Part shown: positions 34,201-47,100 of the stretch, in pieces
Position numbering within the stretch: position 1 is the first letter of the stretch
How the letters are laid out: every line of letters starts with the position of its first letter
Assembly: GCF_027744825.2 (NCBI RefSeq)
Contig: NW_026527059.1
Coordinates: 372,001-436,000, forward strand
Source: Synchiropus splendidus
Taxonomy: Eukaryota > Chordata > Actinopteri > Syngnathiformes > Callionymidae
Direction: 5' to 3'
Length of the DNA: 64,000 nucleotides
Notes under the pieces: generated by a model
The model's input: only the letters and a program-made list of their open reading frames with translations
The model's database searches: none
Told to the model about the DNA's origin: nothing
Program-made: the position numbers and the translations under genes

Positions 34201-37200
34201 AAAATTTTATGTTCTGAAGCTTTCCTGAAAAGTTATGGCACAATGCACAAAAACGCTTTTCAGCCTGAGATAAGGTGGGTTTCGGAACGCCAAACATAAA
34301 AGTGTTGATAACTTTCGAAAAACACTTCAGAGAGCTTAGATTTGATGTGCACCTACTAGAAAGACCCTTTCTGCTATAGTGGGAGGTTAAAATTTCATGT
34401 TCTGAAGCTTCCCTGAAAAGTTATGGCACAATGCACAAAAACGCTTTTCAGCCTGAGATAAGGTGGGTTTCGGAACGCCAAACATAAAAGTGTTGATAAC
34501 TTTTGAAAAACACTTCAGACAGCTTAGATTTGATGTGCAACTACTAGAAAGACCCTTTCTGCTATAGTGGGAGGTTAAAATTTCATGTTCTGAAGCTTCC
34601 CTGAAAAGTTATGGCACAATGCACAAAAACGCTGTTCAGCCTGAGATAAGGTGGGTTTCGGAACGCCAAACATAAAAGTGTTGATAACTTTGGAAAAACA
34701 CTTCAGACAGTTTAGATTTGATGTGCAACTACTAGAAAGACCCTTTCTACTATAGTGGGAGGTTAAAATTTCATGTTCTGAAGCTTCCCTGAAAAGTTAT
34801 GGCACAATGCACAAAAACGCTTTTCAGCCTGAGATAAGGTGGGTTTCGGAACGCCAAACATAAAAGTGTTAATAACTTTGGAAAAACACTTCAGACAGTT
34901 TAGATTTGATGTGCAACTACTAGAAAGACCCTTTCTGCTATAGTGGGAGGTTAAAATTTCATGTTCTGAAGCTTCCCTGAAAAGTTATGGCACAATGCAC
35001 AAAAACGCTTTTCAGCCTGAGATAAGGTGGGTTTCGGAACGCCAAACATAAAAGTGTTGATAACTTTGGAAAAACACTTCAGAGAGCTTAGATTTGATGT
35101 GCACCTACTAGAAAGACCCTTTCTGCTATAGTGGGAGGTTAAAATTTCATGTTCTGAAGCTTCCCTGAAAAGTTATGGCACAATGCGTAAAAACGCTTTT
35201 CAGCCTGAGATAAGGTGGGTTTCGGAACGCCAAACATAAAAGTGTTGATAACTTTGGAAAAACACTTCAGACAGTTTAGATTTGATGTGCAACTACTAGA
35301 AAGACCCTTTCTGCTATAGTGGGAGGTTAAAATTTCATGTTCTGAAGCTTTCCTGAAAAGTTATGGCACAATGCACAAAAACGCTTTTCAGCCTGAGATA
35401 AGGTGGGTTTCGGAACGCCAAACATAAAAGTGTTGATAACTTTTGAAAAACACTTCAGACAGCTTAGATTTGATGTGCAACTACTAGAAAGACCCTTTCT
35501 GCTATAGTGGGAGGTTAAAATTTCATGTTCTGAAGCTTCCCTGAAAAGTTATGGCACAATGCACAAAAACGCTTTTCAGCCTGAGATAAGGTGGGTTTCG
35601 GAACGCCAAACATAAAAGTGTTGATAACTTTCGAAAAACACTTCAGAGAGCTTAGATTTGATGTGCACCTACTAGAAAGACCCTTTCTGCTATAGTGGGA
35701 GGTTAAAATTTCATGTTCTGAAGCTTCCCTGAAAAGTTATGGCACAATGCGTAAAAACGCTTTTCAGCCTGAGATAAGGTGGGTTTCGGAACGCCAAACA
35801 TAAAAGTGTTGATAACTTTGGAAAAACACTTCAGACAGTTTAGATTTGATGTGCAACTACTAGAAATACCCTTTCTGCTATAGTGGGAGGTTAAAATTTC
35901 ATGTTCTGAAGCTTTCCTGAAAAGTTATGGCACAATGCACAAAAACGCTTTTCAGCCTGAGATAAGGTGGGTTTCGGAACGCCAAACATAAAAGTGTTGA
36001 TAACTTTTGAAAAACACTTCAGACAGCTTAGATTTGATGTGCAACTACTAGAAAGACACTTTCCGCTATAGTGGGAGGTTAAAATTTCATGTTCTGAAGC
36101 TTCCCTGAAAAGTTATGGCACAATGCACAAAAACGCTTTTCAGCCTGAGATAAGTTGGGTTTCGGAACGCCAAACATAAAAGTGTTGATAACTTTCGAAA
36201 AACACTTCAGACAGCTTAGATTTGATGTGCACCTACTAGAAAGACCCTTTCTGCTATAGTGGGAGGTTAAAATTTCATGTTCTGAAGCTTCCCTGAAAAG
36301 TTATGGCACAATGCGTAAAAACGCTTTTCAGCCTGAGATAAGGTGGGTTTCGGAACGCCAAACATAAAAGTGTTGATAACTTTGGAAAAACACTTCAGGC
36401 AGTTTAGATTTGATGTGCAACTACTAGAAAGACCCTTTCTGCTATAGTGGGAGGTTAAAATTTCATGTTCTGAAGCTTCCCTGAAAAGTTATGGCACAAT
36501 GCACAAAAACGCTTTTCAGCCTGAGATAAGGTGGGTTTCGGAACGCCAAACATAAAAGTGTTGATAACTTTGGAAAAACACTTCAGACAGTTTAGATTTG
36601 ATGTGCAACTACTAGAAAGACACTTTCTGCTATAGTGGGAGGTTAAAATTTCATGTTCTGAAGCTTTCCTGAAAAGTTATGGCACAATGCACAAAAACGC
36701 TTTTCAGCCTGAGATAAGGTGGGTTTCGGAACGCCAAACATAAAAGTGTTGATAACTTTCGAAAAACACTTCAGAGAGCTTAGATTTGATGTGCACCTAC
36801 TAGAAAGACCCTTTCTGCTATAGTGGGAGGTTAAAATTTCATGTTCTGAAGCTTCCCTGAAAAGTTATGGCACAATGCACAAAAACGCTTTTCAGCCTGA
36901 GATAAGGTGGGTTTCGGAACGCCAAACATAAAAGTGTTGATAACTTTGGAAAAACACTTCAGACAGCTTAGATTTGATGTGCAACTACTAGAAAGACCCT
37001 TTCTGCTATAGTGGGAGGTTAAAATTTCATGTTCTGAAGCTTCCCTGAAAAGTTATGGCACAATGCACAAAAACGCTTTTCAGCCTGAGATAAGGTGGGT
37101 TTCGGAACGCCAAACATAAAAGTGTTGATAACTTTGGAAAAACACTTCAGACAGTTTAGATTTGATGTGCAACTACTAGAAAGACCCTTTCTGCTATAGT

Positions 37201-37409
37201 GGGAGGTTAAAATTTCATGTTCTGAAGCTTCCCTGAAAAGTTATGGCACAATGCACAAAAACGCTTTTCAGCCTGAGATAAGGTGGGTTTCGGAACGCCA
37301 AACATAAAAGTGTTAATAACTTTGGAAAAACACTTCAGACAGTTTAGATTTGATGTGCAACTACTAGAAAGACCCTTTCTGCTATAGTGGGAGGTTAAAA
37401 TTTCATGTT
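31206..37409 (+). repeat. Super-repeat copy 2, with three additional monomers (33-mer)
   Basis: Matches copy 1 with no difference found up to about 35,490. Its last unit then reads L B D A B D E F H a M I J, where copy 1 reads L B D E F H a M I J. The tags TTCCGC and AAGTTGGG therefore shift from a 5,640-base to a 6,204-base offset. Confidence 0.9.
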
Positions 37410-39101
37410 CTGAAGCTTCCCTGAAAAGTTATGGCACAATGCACAAAAACGCTTTTCAGCCTGAGATAAGGTGGGTTTCGGAACGCCAAACATAAAAGTG
37501 TTGATAACTTTCGAAAAACACTTCAGAGAGCTTAGATTTGATGTGCACCTACTAGAAAGACCCTTTCTGCTATAGTGGGAGGTTAAAATTTCATGTTCTG
37601 AAGCTTCCCTGAAAAGTTATGGCACAATGCGTAAAAACGCTTTTCAGCCTGAGATAAGGTGGGTTTCGGAACGCCAAACATAAAAGTGTTGATAACTTTG
37701 GAAAAACACTTCAGACAGTTTAGATTTGATGTGCAACTACTAGAAAGACCCTTTCTGCTATAGTGGGAGGTTAAAATTTCATGTTCTGAAGCTTTCCTGA
37801 AAAGTTATGGCACAATGCACAAAAACGCTTTTCAGCCTGAGATAAGGTGGGTTTCGGAACGCCAAACATAAAAGTGTTGATAACTTTTGAAAAACACTTC
37901 AGACAGCTTAGATTTGATGTGCAACTACTAGAAAGACCCTTTCTGCTATAGTGGGAGGTTAAAATTTCATGTTCTGAAGCTTCCCTGAAAAGTTATGGCA
38001 CAATGCACAAAAACGCTTTTCAGCCTGAGATAAGGTGGGTTTCGGAACGCCAAACATAAAAGTGTTGATAACTTTCGAAAAACACTTCAGACAGCTTAGA
38101 TTTGATGTGCACCTACTAGAAAGACCCTTTCTGCTATAGTGGGAGGTTAAAATTTCATGTTCTGAAGCTTCCCTGAAAAGTTATGGCACAATGCGTAAAA
38201 ACGCTTTTCAGCCTGAGATAAGGTGGGTTTCGGAACGCCAAACATAAAAGTGTTGATAACTTTGGAAAAACACTTCAGGCAGTTTAGATTTGATGTGCAA
38301 CTACTAGAAAGACCCTTTCTGCTATAGTGGGAGGTTAAAATTTCATGTTCTGAAGCTTCCCTGAAAAGTTATGGCACAATGCACAAAAACGCTTTTCAGC
38401 CTGAGATAAGGTGGGTTTCGGAACGCCAAACATAAAAGTGTTGATAACTTTGGAAAAACACTTCAGACAGTTTAGATTTGATGTGCAACTACTAGAAAGA
38501 CACTTTCTGCTATAGTGGGAGGTTAAAATTTCATGTTCTGAAGCTTTCCTGAAAAGTTATGGCACAATGCACAAAAACGCTTTTCAGCCTGAGATAAGGT
38601 GGGTTTCGGAACGCCAAACATAAAAGTGTTGATAACTTTCGAAAAACACTTCAGAGAGCTTAGATTTGATGTGCACCTACTAGAAAGACCCTTTCTGCTA
38701 TAGTGGGAGGTTAAAATTTCATGTTCTGAAGCTTCCCTGAAAAGTTATGGCACAATGCGTAAAAACGCTTTTCAGCCTGAGATAAGGTGGGTTTCGGAAC
38801 GCCAAACATAAAAGTGTTGATAACTTTGGAAAAACACTTCAGACAGTTTAGATTTGATGTGCAACTACTAGAAAGACCCTTTCTGCTATAGTGGGAGGTT
38901 AAAATTTCATGTTCTGAAGCTTTCCTGAAAAGTTATGGCACAATGCACAAAAACGCTTTTCAGCCTGAGATAAGGTGGGTTTCGGAACGCCAAACATAAA
39001 AGTGTTGATAACTTTCGAAAAACACTTCAGAGAGCTTAGATTTGATGTGCACCTACTAGAAAGACCCTTTCTGCTATAGTGGGAGGTTAAAATTTCATGT
39101 T
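37410..39101 (+). repeat. Nine-monomer segment (A B D E F H a B a)
   Basis: Core order through H-a-B-a. At 39,102 it meets class X instead of d, where the 1,504-base duplication begins. Confidence 0.8.
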
Positions 39102-40605
39102 CTGAAGCTTCCCTGAAAAGTTATGGCACAATGCACAAAAACGCTTTTCAGCCTGAGATAAGGTGGGTTTCGGAACGCCAAACATAAAAGTGTTGATAAC
39201 TTTCGAAAAACACTTCAGAGAGCTTAGATTTGATGTGCAACTACTAGAAAGACCCTTTCTGCTATAGTGGGAGGTTAAAATTTCATGTTCTGAAGCTTCC
39301 CTGAAAAGTTATGGCACAATGCACAAAAACGCTTTTCAGCCTGAGATAAGGTGGGTTTCGGAACGCCAAACATAAAAGTGTTAATAACTTTGGAAAAACA
39401 CTTCAGACAGTTTAGATTTGATGTGCAACTACTAGAAAGACCCTTTCTGCTATAGTGGGAGGTTAAAATTTCATGTTCTGAAGCTTCCCTGAAAAGTTAT
39501 GGCACAATGCACAAAAACGCTTTTCAGCCTGAGATAAGGTGGGTTTCGGAACGCCAAACATAAAAGTGTTGATAACTTTCGAAAAACACTTCAGAGAGCT
39601 TAGATTTGATGTGCACCTACTAGAAAGACCCTTTCTGCTATAGTGGGAGGTTAAAATTTCATGTTCTGAAGCTTCCCTGAAAAGTTATGGCACAATGCCT
39701 AAAAACGCTTTTCAGCCTGAGATAAGGTGGGTTTCGGAACGCCAAACATAAAAGTGTTGATAACTTTGGAAAAACACTTCAGACAGTTTAGATTTGATGT
39801 GCAACTACTAGAAAGACCCTTTCTGCTATAGTGGGAGGTTAAAATTTCATGTTCTGAAGCTTTCCTGAAAAGTTATGGCACAATGCACAAAAACGCTTTT
39901 CAGCCTGAGATAAGGTGGGTTTCGGAACGCCAAACATAAAAGTGTTGATAACTTTTGAAAAACACTTCAGACAGCTTAGATTTGATGTGCAACTAGTAGA
40001 AAGACCCTTTCTGCTATAGTGGGAGGTTAAAATTTCATGTTCTGAAGCTTCCCTGAAAAGTTATGGCACAATGCACAAAAACGCTTTTCAGCCTGAGATA
40101 AGGTGGGTTTCGGAACGCCAAACATAAAAGTGTTGATAACTTTCGAAAAACACTTCAGACAGCATAGATTTGATGTGCACCTACTAGAAAGACCCTTTCT
40201 GCTATAGTGGGAGGTTAAAATTTCATGTTCTGAAGCTTCCCTGAAAAGTTATGGCACAATGCGTAAAAACGCTTTTCAGCCTGAGATAAGGTGGGTTTCG
40301 GAACGCCAAACATAAAAGTGTTGATAACTTTGGAAAAACACTTCAGGCAGTTTAGATTTGATGTGCAACTACTAGAAAGACCCTTTCTGCTATAGTGGGA
40401 GGTTAAAATTTTATGTTCTGAAGCTTCCCTGAAAAGTTATGGCACAATGCACAAAAACGCTTTTCAGCCTGAGATAAGGTGGGTTTCGGAACGCCAAACA
40501 TAAAAGTGTTGATAACTTTCGAAAAACACTTCAGAGAGCTTAGATTTGATGTGCACCTACTAGAAAGACCCTTTCTGCTATAGTGGGAGGTTAAAATTTC
40601 ATGTT
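39102..40605 (+). repeat. 8-monomer (1,504-bp) block, copy 1 (X J A B D E F A)
   Basis: Class X is C103, agagc with A139, an A-like left side joined to the A139 end of other classes. Private tags are GCCTAAAA in B (39,699), CTAGTAG in D (near 39,994), AGCATAG in E (40,161) and TTTTATG at the end of F (40,413). All recur at +1,504. Confidence 0.87.
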
Positions 40606-42109
40606 CTGAAGCTTCCCTGAAAAGTTATGGCACAATGCACAAAAACGCTTTTCAGCCTGAGATAAGGTGGGTTTCGGAACGCCAAACATAAAAGTGTTGA
40701 TAACTTTCGAAAAACACTTCAGAGAGCTTAGATTTGATGTGCAACTACTAGAAAGACCCTTTCTGCTATAGTGGGAGGTTAAAATTTCATGTTCTGAAGC
40801 TTCCCTGAAAAGTTATGGCACAATGCACAAAAACGCTTTTCAGCCTGAGATAAGGTGGGTTTCGGAACGCCAAACATAAAAGTGTTAATAACTTTGGAAA
40901 AACACTTCAGACAGTTTAGATTTGATGTGCAACTACTAGAAAGACCCTTTCTGCTATAGTGGGAGGTTAAAATTTCATGTTCTGAAGCTTCCCTGAAAAG
41001 TTATGGCACAATGCACAAAAACGCTTTTCAGCCTGAGATAAGGTGGGTTTCGGAACGCCAAACATAAAAGTGTTGATAACTTTCGAAAAACACTTCAGAG
41101 AGCTTAGATTTGATGTGCACCTACTAGAAAGACCCTTTCTGCTATAGTGGGAGGTTAAAATTTCATGTTCTGAAGCTTCCCTGAAAAGTTATGGCACAAT
41201 GCCTAAAAACGCTTTTCAGCCTGAGATAAGGTGGGTTTCGGAACGCCAAACATAAAAGTGTTGATAACTTTGGAAAAACACTTCAGACAGTTTAGATTTG
41301 ATGTGCAACTACTAGAAAGACCCTTTCTGCTATAGTGGGAGGTTAAAATTTCATGTTCTGAAGCTTTCCTGAAAAGTTATGGCACAATGCACAAAAACGC
41401 TTTTCAGCCTGAGATAAGGTGGGTTTCGGAACGCCAAACATAAAAGTGTTGATAACTTTTGAAAAACACTTCAGACAGCTTAGATTTGATGTGCAACTAG
41501 TAGAAAGACCCTTTCTGCTATAGTGGGAGGTTAAAATTTCATGTTCTGAAGCTTCCCTGAAAAGTTATGGCACAATGCACAAAAACGCTTTTCAGCCTGA
41601 GATAAGGTGGGTTTCGGAACGCCAAACATAAAAGTGTTGATAACTTTCGAAAAACACTTCAGACAGCATAGATTTGATGTGCACCTACTAGAAAGACCCT
41701 TTCTGCTATAGTGGGAGGTTAAAATTTCATGTTCTGAAGCTTCCCTGAAAAGTTATGGCACAATGCGTAAAAACGCTTTTCAGCCTGAGATAAGGTGGGT
41801 TTCGGAACGCCAAACATAAAAGTGTTGATAACTTTGGAAAAACACTTCAGGCAGTTTAGATTTGATGTGCAACTACTAGAAAGACCCTTTCTGCTATAGT
41901 GGGAGGTTAAAATTTTATGTTCTGAAGCTTCCCTGAAAAGTTATGGCACAATGCACAAAAACGCTTTTCAGCCTGAGATAAGGTGGGTTTCGGAACGCCA
42001 AACATAAAAGTGTTGATAACTTTGGAAAAACACTTCAGGCAGTTTAGATTTGATGTGCAACTACTAGAAAGACCCTTTCTGCTATAGTGGGAGGTTAAAA
42101 TTTCATGTT
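40606..42109 (+). repeat. 8-monomer block, copy 2 (X J A B D E F G)
   Basis: The first seven monomers carry all the private tags of copy 1. The eighth is G here and A in copy 1. The duplicate therefore spans seven matching monomers at an 8-monomer offset, with an exchange point at the eighth. Confidence 0.87.
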
Positions 42110-44177
42110 CTGAAGCTTCCCTGAAAAGTTATGGCACAATGCACAAAAACGCTTTTCAGGCTGAGATAAGGTGGGTTTCGGAACGCCAAACATAAAAGTG
42201 TTGATAACTTTGGAAAAACACTTCAGACAGTTTAGATTTGATGTGCAACAACTAGAAAGACACTTTCTGCTATAGTGGGAGGTTAAAATTTCATGTTCTG
42301 AAGCTTTCCTGAAAAGTTATGGCACAATGCACAAAAACGCTTTTCAGCCTGAGATAAGGTGGGTTTCGGAACGCCAAACATAAAAGTGTTGATAACTTTC
42401 GAAAAACACTTCAGAGACCTTAGATTTGATGTGCACCTACTAGAAAGACCCTTTCTGCTATAGTGGGAGGTTAAAATTTCATGTTCTGAAGCTTCCCTGA
42501 AAAGTTATGGCACAATGCACAAAAACGCTTTTCAGCCTGAGATAAGGTGGGTTTCGGAACGCCAAACATAAAAGTGTTGATAACTTTTGAAAAACACTTC
42601 AGACAGCTTAGATTTGATGTGCAACTACTAGAAAGACCCTTTCTGCTATAGTGGGAGGTTAAAATTTCATGTTCTGAAGCTTCCCTGAAAAGTTATGGCA
42701 CAATGCACAAAAACGCTTTTCAGCCTGAGATAAGGTGGGTTTCGGAACGCCAAACATAAAAGTGTTGATAACTTTGGAAAAACACTTCAGACAGTTTAGA
42801 TTTGATGTGCAACTACTAGAAAGACCCTTTCTGCTATAGTGGGAGGTTAAAATTTCATGTTCTGAAGCTTCCCTGAAAAGTTATGGCACAATGCACAAAA
42901 ACGCTTTTCAGCCTGAGATAAGGTGGGTTTCGGAACGCCAAACATAAAAGTGTTAATAACTTTGGAAAAACACTTCAGACAGTTTAGATTTGATGTGCAA
43001 CTACTAGAAAGACCCTTTCTGCTATAGTGGGAGGTTAAAATTTCATGTTCTGAAGCGTCCCTGAAAAGTTATGGCACAATGCACAAAAACGCTTTTCAGC
43101 CTGAGATAAGGTGGGTTTCGGAACGCCAAACATAAAAGTGTTGATAACTTTCGAAAAACACTTCAGAGAGCTTAGATTTGATGTGCACCTACTAGAAAGA
43201 CCCTTTCTGCTATAGTGGGAGGTTAAAATTTCATGTTCTGAAGCTTCCCTGAAAAGTTATGGCACAATGCGTAAAAACGCTTTTCAGCCTGAGATAAGGT
43301 GGGTTTCGGAACGCCAAACATAAAAGTGTTGATAACTTTGGAAAAACACTTCAGACAGTTTAGATTTGATGTGCAACTACTAGAAAGACCCTTTCTGCTA
43401 TAGTGGGAGGTTAAAATTTCATGTTCTGAAGCTTTCCTGAAAAGTTATGGCACAATGCACAAAAACGCTTTTCAGCCTGAGATAAGGTGGGTTTCGGAAC
43501 GCCAAACATAAAAGTGTTGATAACTTTTGAAAAACACTTCAGACAGCTTAGATTTGATGTGCAACTACTAGAAAGACCCTTTCTGCTATAGTGGGAGGTT
43601 AAAATTTCATGTTCTGAAGCTTCCCTGAAAAGTTATGGCACAATGCACAAAAACGCTTTTCAGCCTGAGATAAGGTGGGTTTCGGAACGCCAAACATAAA
43701 AGTGTTGATAACTTTCGAAAAACACTTCAGACAGCTTAGATTTGATGTGCACCTACTAGAAAGACCCTTTCTGCTATAGTGGGAGGTTAAAATTTCATGT
43801 TCTGAAGCTTCCCTGAAAAGTTATGGCACAATGCGTAAAAACGCTTTTCAGCCTGAGATAAGGTGGGTTTCGGAACGCCAAACATAAAAGTGTTGATAAC
43901 TTTGGAAAAACACTTCAGGCAGTTTAGATTTGATGTGCAACTACTAGAAAGACCCTTTCTGCTATAGTGGGAGGTTAAAATTTCATGTTCTGAAGCTTCC
44001 CTGAAAAGTTATGGCACAATGCACAAAAACGCTTTTCAGCCTGAGATAAGGTGGGTTTCGGAACGCCAAACATAAAAGTGTTGATAACTTTGGAAAAACA
44101 CTTCAGACAGTTTAGATTTGATGTGCAACTACTAGAAAGACACTTTCTGCTATAGTGGGAGGTTAAAATTTCATGTT
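42110..44177 (+). repeat. Eleven-monomer segment (H a d I J K B D E F H)
   Basis: The core order continues across a J/K boundary. Private changes are CAGGCTGAG (near 42,160) and CAACAACTA (42,250) in H, and AGACC (near 42,418) in a. Confidence 0.8.
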
Positions 44178-47100
44178 CTGAAGCTTTCCTGAAAAGTTAT
44201 GGCACAATGCACAAAAACGCTTTTCAGCCTGAGATAAGGTGGGTTTCGGAACGCCAAACATAAAAGTGTTGATAACTTTCGAAAAACACTTCAGAGAGCT
44301 TAGATTTGATGTGCACCTACTAGAAAGACCCTTTCTGCTATAGTGGGAGGTTAAAATTTCATGTTCTGAAGCTTCCCTGAAAAGTTATGGCACAATGCAC
44401 AAAAACGCTTTTCAGCCTGAGATAAGGTGGGTTTCGGAACGCCAAACATAAAAGTGTTGATAACTTTCGAAAAACACTTCAGAGAGCTTAGATTTGATGT
44501 GCAACTACTAGAAAGACCCTTTCTGCTATAGTGGGAGGTTAAAATTTCATGTTCTGAAGCTTCCCTGAAAAGTTATGGCACAATGCACAAAAACGCTTTT
44601 CAGCCTGAGATAAGGTGGGTTTCGGAACGCCAAACATAAAAGTGTTGATAACTTTTGAAAAACACTTCAGACAGCTTAGATTTGATGTGCAACTACTAGA
44701 AAGACCCTTTCTGCTATAGTGGGAGGTTAAAATTTCATGTTCTGAAGCTTCCCTGAAAAGTTATGGCACAATGCACAAAAACGCTTTTCAGCCTGAGATA
44801 AGGTGGGTTTCGGAACGCCAAACATAAAAGTGTTGATAACTTTGGAAAAACACTTCAGACAGTTTAGATTTGATGTGCAACTACTAGAAAGACCCTTTCT
44901 GCTATAGTGGGAGGTTAAAATTTCATGTTCTGAAGCTTCCCTGAAAAGTTATGGCACAATGCACAAAAACGCTTTTCAGCCTGAGATAAGGTGGGTTTCG
45001 GAACGCCAAACATAAAAGTGTTAATAACTTTGGAAAAACACTTCAGACAGTTTAGATTTGATGTGCAACTACTAGAAAGACCCTTTCTGCTATAGTGGGA
45101 GGTTAAAATTTCATGTTCTGAAGCTTCCCTGAAAAGTTATGGCACAATGCACAAAAACGCTTTTCAGCCTGAGATAAGGTGGGTTTCGGAACGCCAAACA
45201 TAAAAGTGTTGATAACTTTCGAAAAACACTTCAGAGAGCTTAGATTTGATGTGCACCTACTAGAAAGACCCTTTCTGCTATAGTGGGAGGTTAAAATTTC
45301 ATGTTCTGAAGCTTTCCTGAAAAGTTATGGCACAATGCACAAAAACGCTTTTCAGCCTGAGATAAGGTGGGTTTCGGAACGCCAAACATAAAAGTGTTGA
45401 TAACTTTTGAAAAACACTTCAGACAGCTTAGATTTGATGTGCAACTACTAGAAAGACCCTTTCTGCTATAGTGGGAGGTTAAAATTTCATGTTCTGAAGC
45501 TTCCCTGAAAAGTTATGGCACAATGCACAAAAACGCTTTTCAGCCTGAGATAAGGTGGGTTTCGGAACGCCAAACATAAAAGTGTTGATAACTTTCGAAA
45601 AACACTTCAGACAGCTTAGATTTGATGTGCACCTACTAGAAAGACCCTTTCTGCTATAGTGGGAGGTTAAAATTTCATGTTCTGAAGCTTCCCTGAAAAG
45701 TTATGGCACAATGCGTAAAAACGCTTTTCAGCCTGAGATAAGGTGGGTTTCGGAACGCCAAACATAAAAGTGATGATAACTTTGGAAAAACACTTCAGGC
45801 AGTTTAGATTTGATGTGCAACTACTAGAAAGACCCTTTCTGCTATAGTGGGAGGTTAAAATTTCATGTTCTGAAGCTTCCCTGAAAAGTTATGGCACAAT
45901 GCACAAAAACGCTTTTCAGCCTGAGATACGGTGGGTTTCGGAACGCCAAACATAAAAGTGTTGATAACTTTGGAAAAACACTTCAGACAGTTTAGATTTG
46001 ATGTGCAACTACTAGAAAGACACTTTCTGCTATAGTGGGAGGTTAAAATTTCATGTTCTGAAGCTTTCCTGAAAAGTTATGGCACAATGCACAAAAACGC
46101 TTTTCAGCCTGAGATAAGGTGGGTTTCGGAACGCCAAACATAAAAGTGTTGATAACTTTCGAAAAACACTTCAGAGAGCTTAGATTTGATGTGCACCTAC
46201 TAGAAAGACCCTTTCTGCTATAGTGGGAGGTTAAAATTTCATGTTCTGAAGCTTCCCTGAAAAGTTATGGCACAATGCGTAAAAACGCTTTTCAGCCTGA
46301 GATAAGGTGGGTTTCGGAACGCCAAACATAAAAGTGTTGATAACTTTGGAAAAACACTTCAGACAGTTTAGATTTGATGTGCAACTACTAGAAAGACCCT
46401 TTCTGCTATAGTGGGAGGTTAAAATTTCATGTTCTGAAGCTTTCCTGAAAAGTTATGGCACAATGCACAAAAACGCTTTTCAGCCTGAGATAAGGTGGGT
46501 TTCGGAACGCCAAACATAAAAGTGTTGATAACTTTCGAAAAACACTTCAGAGAGCTTAGATTTGATGTGCACCTACTAGAAAGACCCTTTCTGCTATAGT
46601 GGGAGGTTAAAATTTCATGTTGTGAAGCTTCCGTGAAAAGTTATGGCACAATGCACAAAAACGCTTTTCAGCCTGAGATAAGGTGGGTTTCGGAACGCCA
46701 AACATAAAAGTGTTGATAACTTTGGAAAAACACTTCAGAGAGCTTAGATTTGATGTGCACCTACTAGAAAGACCCTTTCTGCTATAGTGGGAGGTTAAAA
46801 TTTCATGTTCTGAAGCTTCCCTGAAAAGTTATGGCACAATGCGTAAAAACGCTTTTCAGCCTGAGATAAGGTGGGTTTCGGAACGCCAAATATAAAAGTG
46901 TTGATAACTTTGGAAAAACACTTCAGACAGTTTAGATTTGATGTGCAACTACTAGAAAGAACCTCTCTGCTATAGTGGGAGGTTAAAATTTCATGTTCTG
47001 AAGCTTTCCTGAAAAGTTATGGCACAATGCACAAAAACGCTTTTCAGCCTGAGATAAGGTGGGTTTCGGAACGCCAAACATAAAAGTGTTGATAACTTTT

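Noticed and set aside
24025..35490. Calling the perfect 5,640-bp repeat an assembly error
   Set aside because: An artefact is possible, but the two copies differ by a three-monomer indel at their right ends, and similar duplications of different ages occur elsewhere. Sequence alone cannot decide, so it is kept as a finding with that caveat.
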